From assembly GCA_937995865.1 (NCBI GenBank), contig CALKJA010000064.1, forward strand, positions 1-59,760: DNA of 59,760 nucleotides, in the 5' to 3' direction. Position 1 is the stretch's first letter. Each line of letters begins with the position of its first letter. This DNA is from an uncultured Paracoccaceae bacterium (GTDB lineage: Bacteria > Pseudomonadota > Alphaproteobacteria > Rhodobacterales > Rhodobacteraceae). The position numbers were made by a program, and so were the translations under genes. Below, piece by piece: positions 54,448 through 59,760 of the stretch. The notes below the pieces were generated by a model, which worked only from the letters and a program-made list of their open reading frames with translations, did not search any database and was not told the DNA's origin.

Positions 54448-55431
54448 TCAAGGGGCTGTGGGGCCGGGGTGAGAATTCAGGAAAGCGTCCAGATCGGCAG
54501 GGAGGGGCATGGCCGGGGCGCAGCCGGGTTTGCCGACCACAATGGCCGCGCAGGCAGAGCCGCGCAAGACGGCCTGCCGCAGGTCCAGCCCGTCGGCGAT
54601 ACCGGTCAGCAGACCCGCCATAAAGCTGTCGCCGGCACCGGTGGGCTTCATCGCTGCAACAGGGTAGATCCCTGTGCGCAACTCACTGGTGCCATCAAAG
54701 GTCACCGCCCCTTCGGCACCCATTTTATAGATGACAATGCTGGCGCTGGTCGCTGCCAGATCGCGGGCCTTTTGCAGCCCTTTTTCGATGCCGCCCGCCA
54801 TAAAGCCGAACTCTTCGTCATTGCCGACAATCACGTCTGAAAAAGCCCCCGCACGCGACAGCACGTCGGCGGCAACTTCGGGCGAGGGCCAGCTGTAGGG
54901 CCGGTAATCCACGTCAAAGATGATTGGCAATCCAGCAGCACGGGCCAGTTCAAACGCGCGGAAGGCGGCACTGCGCGAGGGTTCGGCGGCAAAGACCGTA
55001 CCTGCGGTCACAAGCGCACCAAAGCGTTTATAATCAACGGCTTCGACGTCGGCGACGGTCATCTCAAAATCTGCGGCCCCATTGCGATAAATCACCGATT
55101 GATGGTCCGCGACCCGGCTTTCATAAAGCGCCAGTGAATTGCGGGCCTCGCCCCCCACGGTGCGCACGTAAGCGTCATCCACGCCGTATTTGCCCAACAG
55201 CCGCCTGCAGGCCCGGCCAACCGCATCATCCGAGACACAGGTGACCAAAGCCGCCTGGCCACCCAGCTTGACCACGCCTGCCGCGATATTGGCAGATGAT
55301 CCGCCCATATCCACGGTCAGGGTCGTTGCGTTCTCAATATCCATGCCCGGCGGGTCGGGAAACAAATCCATCCCGACACGGCCCACGACCACAAAGTCGT
55401 TCTTTTTGATCCCATCCAGAATACGCGTCAT
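54448..55431 (-). CDS. iolC: 5-dehydro-2-deoxygluconokinase
   Basis: IolC (327 aa) phosphorylates 5-dehydro-2-deoxygluconate at C6. It is a PfkB/ribokinase fold protein with MGGSSANIAAGVVKLGG near residue 45 and the catalytic PTGAGDSFMAGLL near residue 270. ATGA overlap with the dioxygenase gene links it to that gene; iolB follows 12 bases later. Confidence 0.94.
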   Translation of the reverse strand: MTRILDGIKKNDFVVVGRVGMDLFPDPPGMDIENATTLTVDMGGSSANIAAGVVKLGGQAALVTCVSDDAVGRACRRLLGKYGVDDAYVRTVGGEARNSLALYESRVADHQSVIYRNGAADFEMTVADVEAVDYKRFGALVTAGTVFAAEPSRSAAFRAFELARAAGLPIIFDVDYRPYSWPSPEVAADVLSRAGAFSDVIVGNDEEFGFMAGGIEKGLQKARDLAATSASIVIYKMGAEGAVTFDGTSELRTGIYPVAAMKPTGAGDSFMAGLLTGIADGLDLRQAVLRGSACAAIVVGKPGCAPAMPLPADLDAFLNSHPGPTAP

Positions 55432-56264
55432 GTGCGGCCTACCGCGTTGCCAGCTTCGGCCTGGTCCAGCACCTCTGGATAGGGATAGTTCAGACCCAAT
55501 AATTGGCGCATATCAGGCGAGGCATTGTCCATGAATGCGGCGGGCAAAGCCGCTGGCATATCCTCCAGCGGTTTCACCCATTTCGGCAGATAGTTGATCA
55601 ACACAGCCGTCCGATCAATCTCCGATGTATTGGGCATCGCGCAATGCCAGGCGGCCCCAAAGAACAAGACAACATCGCCCGGTTCCCCCAGCATCCGTTC
55701 GCATCTGCCATAGAAGTTGTCGGCCTCGGTCGGATACCGCAGCTCTTTCTGTGACCCCGGCAGATAGGCCGTTGCACCCGTTGCTTCGGTGAAAGGATCC
55801 AGCAGGATCGACACCTGCGCATTCATCGGGAAAGAGGCGTTCAATCCAATAGGATGCGTCTCGGCGTCATACATATCCCAATAGGGGTAATCGACATGCG
55901 GTTCCTGCCCCGGCCCGCCCGGCAAAATGCGGTTCGCAGCGATGGAGCCCATGATGAACGCGGTCCCCAGAAACCTGCGCAAGATCGCCATAAGCACCGG
56001 ATGGGCGGCCATATCTGTGAACACATCCCCCTTGGCCAGCAGGTTCCACACCCGGCGTTGCAGATGAAATGTGCCCTCTTCTGCTGCCTTGCCCTGAAAA
56101 TGGGCCACTGTGTCCGCGGTCGCCGAATGGGCATGAATGATGCGCCGCGCGTCAGCGATCTGCTCTGGCGTAAACAGTCCTGACAGCAGCACCGCACCTT
56201 TGCCGTGCAGCAGTTCATCTACGATCTGGACAGGGTCAGCCGTCTGGGCCGTGAAGCGTTTCAT
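55428..56264 (-). CDS. phytanoyl-CoA dioxygenase family (PhyH) protein in the iol operon
   Basis: A 278-aa Fe(II)/2-oxoglutarate dioxygenase of the PhyH family. The 2-His-1-carboxylate triad is likely His123 and Asp125 (EPHVDYP) with His207 (WHCAMPN); Arg218 would bind 2-oxoglutarate. It overlaps iolC by four bases (ATGA) and the iolD stop by one (TGATG), so it is an integral part of the iol operon. The iol pathway itself has no oxygenase step, so it may prepare a modified inositol for entry. Substrate unknown. Confidence 0.88.
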   Translation of the reverse strand: MKRFTAQTADPVQIVDELLHGKGAVLLSGLFTPEQIADARRIIHAHSATADTVAHFQGKAAEEGTFHLQRRVWNLLAKGDVFTDMAAHPVLMAILRRFLGTAFIMGSIAANRILPGGPGQEPHVDYPYWDMYDAETHPIGLNASFPMNAQVSILLDPFTEATGATAYLPGSQKELRYPTEADNFYGRCERMLGEPGDVVLFFGAAWHCAMPNTSEIDRTAVLINYLPKWVKPLEDMPAALPAAFMDNASPDMRQLLGLNYPYPEVLDQAEAGNAVGRT

Positions 56265-58123
56265 CAGAGCCCCTTGCGCTGTTTGTGGCGGCTGGATTCC
56301 CAGTCTTTATGGGCTGCGGTGACACGGCTGCTGTCCGAGATATGGGGCGTGCCAACCTCCCACCAGGCGTGGCCTTCGGTGGTCCAGCCGTCGTAAGCAT
56401 CGACTTTCATGCAGATCACAAAGGTCTTGTCACTGGCCTTGGCGCGTTTGAACGCTTCGCCCAGCTCCGCCGGGTTTGCGACCGTTTCCGCCGTGGCTCC
56501 CATGGCGGTGGCATGGGCCTCAAAATCGACCGCAAAGGGGGCTGTCGCCGTCGGCGTATCCGCGATCAGGTTGTTGAAGCTTTCGTTCCCGGTGTTGTTC
56601 TGCAGCTTGTTGATCACCGCAAAGCCACCGTTATCCAGCACTAGAATAATCAGCTTCTTATCCGTCAACACAGACGAATACACATCCGAATTCATCAACA
56701 AATAAGACCCGTCCCCGGTAAAGACGATGGTATCGTTACCCGGGTCCCGCTCGGCCTGGGCGATCCGCGCACCCCAGCCGCCCGCGATCTCATAGCCCAT
56801 GCAGGAAAACCCGAATTCCACATCCACAGTGCCGATATCCAACGTGCGCCAGTTGGCTGTCACCTCGGCAGGCAGGCCACCGGCGGCGGCCACAACGCGG
56901 TCGCGCGGATCACACAGCGCATTCACCACGCCAATGGCCTGGGCGTAGCTGTTGGGGCGATTGCCATGGGCCACATTCTCGGCGACGTATTCGTCCCATT
57001 TGCGACGTTCGGTTTTGGCGAAATCGGTCCAATCCGCAGGGGCTGTGTAGCCGCCCAAATCCATGGCCGCCAAACTGCGCCGGGCATCCCCCACCACCGG
57101 CGCCGACATATGTTTGATCGCGTCATGCCGGGCCGCATTCAGGCCGACAATCCGGGCATCCTTGGCAAAGGCGGTCCAGGATCCCGTGGTGAAATCCTGC
57201 AACCGCGTCCCCACAGCCAAGATCACATCGGCCTTTTCAGCCAAGGCATTGGCGCTATCGGATCCGGTCACACCAATTGGACCACAGTTGAGCGGGTGAT
57301 CCGCCAGCATATTGGCCCGGCCCGCGATCGTTTCCACAACGGGGATCTGATGGGCCTCGGCAAACGCGGTCAATTCAGCCACGGCACCACTATATTGGAC
57401 TCCACCACCGGCAATGATCATCGGACGCTCAGCGCCTTTCAGCAAAGCAACAGCTGCGGCCACTTCATCCTCGTCCGGGGCCACGCGGCGAATATGATGG
57501 ACACGTTTTTCAAAAAACGCTTCCGGATAATCATAGGTCCAGCCCTGCACATCCTGTGGCAGGCCGATGAACGCCGGGCCGCAATCCGCAGGATCCAGCA
57601 TGGTGGACAAAGCGGCGGGCAAGGACTGCATGATCTGCGCGGGATGGGTGATGCGATCCCAATAGCGGCTGACGGCTTTGAAGGCATCATTCACGCCAAA
57701 TGTCGGGTTCCCGAAATGCTCAAGCTGTTGCAACACCGGATCGGGCAGGCGGGTCAGGAAGGTATCACCGCACAGCATCAACACAGGCAACCGGTTTGCA
57801 TGGGCCAAAGCGGCGCTGGTCAGCAGGTTCGCCGTACCCGGCCCGGCAGAGGCGGTGCAGAACATAAACCGCTGGCGCAACCACTGTTTGGCATAGGCCG
57901 CGGCGGCAAAGCCCATGCCCTGTTCATTCTGACCGCGATAAAGCGGCAGTGTGTCACGATGGGCATAAAGCGCCTCGCCCAGACAGGTCACATTGCCATG
58001 GCCGAAAATACCAAAACCACCGCCACACAGGCGCATTTCTTCACCTTCGATGACGATATACTGATGATCCAGATATCGGATAATCGCCTGCGCTGTGGTC
58101 AGGCGAATGGTGGCGTCGGTCAT
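56264..58123 (-). CDS. iolD: trihydroxycyclohexane-1,2-dione hydrolase (inositol ring opening)
   Basis: IolD (619 aa), a thiamine-diphosphate enzyme that opens the inositol-derived ring to give 5-deoxy-glucuronate. The N-terminal catalytic region, GYQNEQGMGFAAAAYAKQW-like PYR domain, and the ThDP/metal motif TGDGSYLLMNSD near residue 475 are present. An AGGGGAGAGCC site precedes ATG 58123. It is the first gene of the minus-strand iol operon, 75 bases from the operator palindrome. Confidence 0.95.
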   Translation of the reverse strand: MTDATIRLTTAQAIIRYLDHQYIVIEGEEMRLCGGGFGIFGHGNVTCLGEALYAHRDTLPLYRGQNEQGMGFAAAAYAKQWLRQRFMFCTASAGPGTANLLTSAALAHANRLPVLMLCGDTFLTRLPDPVLQQLEHFGNPTFGVNDAFKAVSRYWDRITHPAQIMQSLPAALSTMLDPADCGPAFIGLPQDVQGWTYDYPEAFFEKRVHHIRRVAPDEDEVAAAVALLKGAERPMIIAGGGVQYSGAVAELTAFAEAHQIPVVETIAGRANMLADHPLNCGPIGVTGSDSANALAEKADVILAVGTRLQDFTTGSWTAFAKDARIVGLNAARHDAIKHMSAPVVGDARRSLAAMDLGGYTAPADWTDFAKTERRKWDEYVAENVAHGNRPNSYAQAIGVVNALCDPRDRVVAAAGGLPAEVTANWRTLDIGTVDVEFGFSCMGYEIAGGWGARIAQAERDPGNDTIVFTGDGSYLLMNSDVYSSVLTDKKLIILVLDNGGFAVINKLQNNTGNESFNNLIADTPTATAPFAVDFEAHATAMGATAETVANPAELGEAFKRAKASDKTFVICMKVDAYDGWTTEGHAWWEVGTPHISDSSRVTAAHKDWESSRHKQRKGL

Positions 58124-58197
58124 CAGATAGGCTCTCCCCTAAAACGCAGTGCCGTGACTTTTGCGGCTTGCGCGATTTCGAATCCAAGGATACTAAT

Positions 58198-58215
58198 TTT
58201 GCAACCGGTTGCAAA
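58198..58215 (+). promoter_or_regulatory. 18-bp perfect palindrome, LacI-family operator candidate
   Basis: TTTGCAACCGGTTGCAAA is fully symmetric with a central CG pair, the usual pattern for LacI-family repressors. It lies in the divergent spacer, 75 bp upstream of iolD and 24 bp upstream of the Gfo/Idh gene, so one protein could control both directions. No regulator gene is in the window. Confidence 0.82.
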
Positions 58216-58239
58216 TGGAATTTCCGGGGAGGAGCATCA

Positions 58240-59337
58240 ATGACACAGATCGGCATCGGAATCCTGGGTGGCGGCTATATGGGCAAGGCCCATGCCGTAG
58301 CCATGTCCGCCGTTGGTGCTGTGTTCAACACGGTCCTGCGGCCCCGTCTGGAAATGGTCTGCGCGTCCAGCGCTGTATCTGCCGAAAAATACCGGGTGGC
58401 CTATGGGTTTGCGCGCGGCACCGATGACTGGCAGGCGCTGGTGAATGACCCGAAGGTCGAGGCGATCATCATCGCGACCCCGCAAAACATGCACCGGCCC
58501 ATCGCCGAGGCCGCCTTTGCACTGAATAAACCAGTCTTCTGTGAAAAGCCGCTGGGGCAGGACGTGGCGGACAGCCGCGCCATGGTTGCAGCGGCCGAGG
58601 GTCATATCAACATGACCGGCTTTAACTATATCCGCACACCCGCCAGCCAATACGCTTATGATCTGATCCAGTCAGGTGAGATCGGCGAGATTACCGGCTT
58701 TCGCGGCGAACATACCGAGGATTTTCTGGCCGATCCCAACGCCCCCGCCACGTGGCGCACGACGGGCAAGGCAAACGGGATGATGGGGGATCTGTCGCCG
58801 CATCCGATCAATTGCGCGCTGCGGCTCATGGGCCCGATCAAAAGCCTGCTTGCCGAGATTGAGACGGTTTATCCGGAACGTCCTGGCGGCAAGGTGACCA
58901 ATGATGATCACGCCCATATCCTCTGCCGGTTTGAAAGCGGTGTGCTGGGATCGATCTACGCCAGCCGTGTCGCGACAGGGCGCAAGATGGGCTATGCCTA
59001 TGAAATCACAGGCTCAAAGGGCGCGATTCGCTTTGATCAGGAAGATCAAAATGCGCTCCATCTGTACAAAATGTCCGGGCCAGAGGCGCAGCGCGGCTTC
59101 ACCAAAATCCTGACAGGCCCGGCCCATCCGAACTATGAACCTTTCTGCCAGGGGCCGGGCCACGGCACCGGTTATCAGGATCAGATCATCATCGAGGCAC
59201 GGGATTTCCTGCGTGCGATTGAGACCGGCAAAAACATCTGGCCCACATTCCGCGACGGGATGGAGGTCAACCAGATCGTCGCCGCCTGCCACGCCAGTTC
59301 CGCCGACCGGGCGTGGAAACAGATTTCAGACTTCTAA
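58240..59337 (+). CDS. Gfo/Idh/MocA family oxidoreductase
   Basis: A 365-aa NAD(P)-dependent dehydrogenase with the GILGGGYMGKAHA loop, CEKPLGQDV, and a C-terminal Gfo/Idh barrel. It is divergent from iolD and follows the operator palindrome. It is distinct from iolG and may act on scyllo-inositol, another inositol isomer, or a methylated inositol. GGGGAGGAGC precedes ATG 58240, which is preferred over 58168. Confidence 0.92.
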   Translation: MTQIGIGILGGGYMGKAHAVAMSAVGAVFNTVLRPRLEMVCASSAVSAEKYRVAYGFARGTDDWQALVNDPKVEAIIIATPQNMHRPIAEAAFALNKPVFCEKPLGQDVADSRAMVAAAEGHINMTGFNYIRTPASQYAYDLIQSGEIGEITGFRGEHTEDFLADPNAPATWRTTGKANGMMGDLSPHPINCALRLMGPIKSLLAEIETVYPERPGGKVTNDDHAHILCRFESGVLGSIYASRVATGRKMGYAYEITGSKGAIRFDQEDQNALHLYKMSGPEAQRGFTKILTGPAHPNYEPFCQGPGHGTGYQDQIIIEARDFLRAIETGKNIWPTFRDGMEVNQIVAACHASSADRAWKQISDF

Positions 59338-59347
59338 GGACACGACC

Positions 59348-59760
59348 ATGACTATCAAAATCGGCAACGCGCCCTGCTCTTGGGGCATCGAATTCGCATC
59401 AGATCCGGCCTATCCCACATGGCAATCCGTCCTGTCGCAATGCGCAGGCGCTGGGTACAAAGGCATCGAACTTGGCCCAATCGGCTACATGCCCGAAAAC
59501 CCGGCCATCCTCGCGCCCGAACTGGCCAAAAACGACCTGTCCATCATTGGCGGCGTCGTCTTCCGCCCCTTCCACGACCCATCCAAATGGGACGAAGTTC
59601 TCGACGCCTCCAAACGCACCTGCGAGGCATTGACCGCTCACGGCGCCAAACACCTTGTCCTCATCGACAGCATCTCGCCGCGCCGCGCCCCGACAGCGGG
59701 CCGGGCTGACGAGGCGGAACAGATGGACACCGCCGAATGGACCGCCTTCCGCGACCGCAT
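59348..59760 (+). CDS. IolE/IolI-like TIM-barrel isomerase or dehydratase (partial)
   Basis: The first 137 residues of a xylose-isomerase-like TIM barrel (AP_endonuc_2 group), beginning MTIKIGNAPCSWGIEFASDP and running off the right edge. ELGPIGYMPENPA and GGVVFRPFHDPSKWDEV are typical for this branch. It lacks the usual WxNDDLPE start of classical IolE, so it may be the inosose dehydratase of this operon or an inosose isomerase. It begins ten bases after the Gfo/Idh gene and is co-transcribed with it. Confidence 0.85.
   Translation, partial: MTIKIGNAPCSWGIEFASDPAYPTWQSVLSQCAGAGYKGIELGPIGYMPENPAILAPELAKNDLSIIGGVVFRPFHDPSKWDEVLDASKRTCEALTAHGAKHLVLIDSISPRRAPTAGRADEAEQMDTAEWTAFRDR

Noticed and set aside
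54058-54840. 260-codon plus-strand frame opposite iolB/iolC
   Set aside because: Antisense shadow of two well-supported iol genes.
56966-58243. 425-codon plus-strand frame opposite iolD
   Set aside because: It is the antisense shadow of a clear ThDP enzyme; rich in Arg/His/Gly, no domain, and would span the operator.

Overview
The window is chromosomal DNA from an alphaproteobacterium, most likely a marine member of the Rhodobacteraceae (Roseobacter group). The evidence is gene content and gene order: the aa3 oxidase operon ctaC-ctaB-(small TM protein)-ctaG-ctaE-surf1 followed by thrC, an M16 peptidase and a GNAT enzyme, together with PTS-Ntr enzyme I, DUF1178 and DUF2927 proteins and an alpha-type RNase P RNA. 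Most genes are packed in operons with ATGA, TAATG or GTGA overlaps. I saw no rRNA or tRNA genes, insertion sequence, prophage or CRISPR array. Both ends cut through genes. Layout, left half: 1-1102 ends of a 3-oxoacid CoA-transferase operon (minus); 1288-6833 topA, dprA, tldD (minus); 7048-14536 the respiratory/thrC operon (plus); 14567-16865 a secreted MBL-like protein and an FAD-linked dehydrogenase; 16866-17148 a convergent spacer with 11-bp phased repeats and a structured GC-rich element; 17149-19219 apt, a LysE-type exporter and mtnP; 19503-28628 housekeeping genes (SulP transporter, flavin reductase, two GNATs, VOC protein, ptsP, lysC, SDR, DUF1178, NUDIX); 28746-32291 a histone-deacetylase-like amidohydrolase and modABC. 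Layout, right half: 32351-39536 a minus-strand envelope-stress cluster (TerC, a 27-residue membrane peptide, XpaC, TelA, DUF2927 lipoprotein, SPFH-GYF, RidA, phosphatase-like protein, zinc-ribbon membrane protein); 39609-46378 rluB, tadA, a ceramidase-family protein, gatCA, an Excalibur lipoprotein, an AmpD-type amidase, rnpB, a PAS protein and rpmG; 46436-51713 a MAPEG protein and a two-gene unit joining a berberine-bridge-type flavin oxidase to a SAM-cyclase-ATPase signalling protein; 51705-59760 a myo-inositol catabolism locus, iolD-phyH-iolC-iolB-iolJ-iolG on minus, divergent from a second Gfo/Idh dehydrogenase and an IolE/IolI-like TIM-barrel gene on plus. How the parts work together: ctaC, ctaB (heme O), ctaG (CuB insertion), ctaE and Surf1 build cytochrome c oxidase, while the catalytic subunit I gene is not in the window. 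The iol genes cover ring oxidation, dehydration, ring opening, isomerisation, phosphorylation and aldol cleavage, and a perfect 18-bp palindrome in the divergent promoter region looks like a LacI-family operator controlling both arms. The most interesting candidates for new biology are the envelope-stress cluster, which joins YdjG/YdjI-type phage-shock partners to TelA-XpaC-TerC without a PspA; the oxidase-cyclase pair; the dioxygenase built into the iol operon; and the two repeat structures in convergent or inter-operon spacers.
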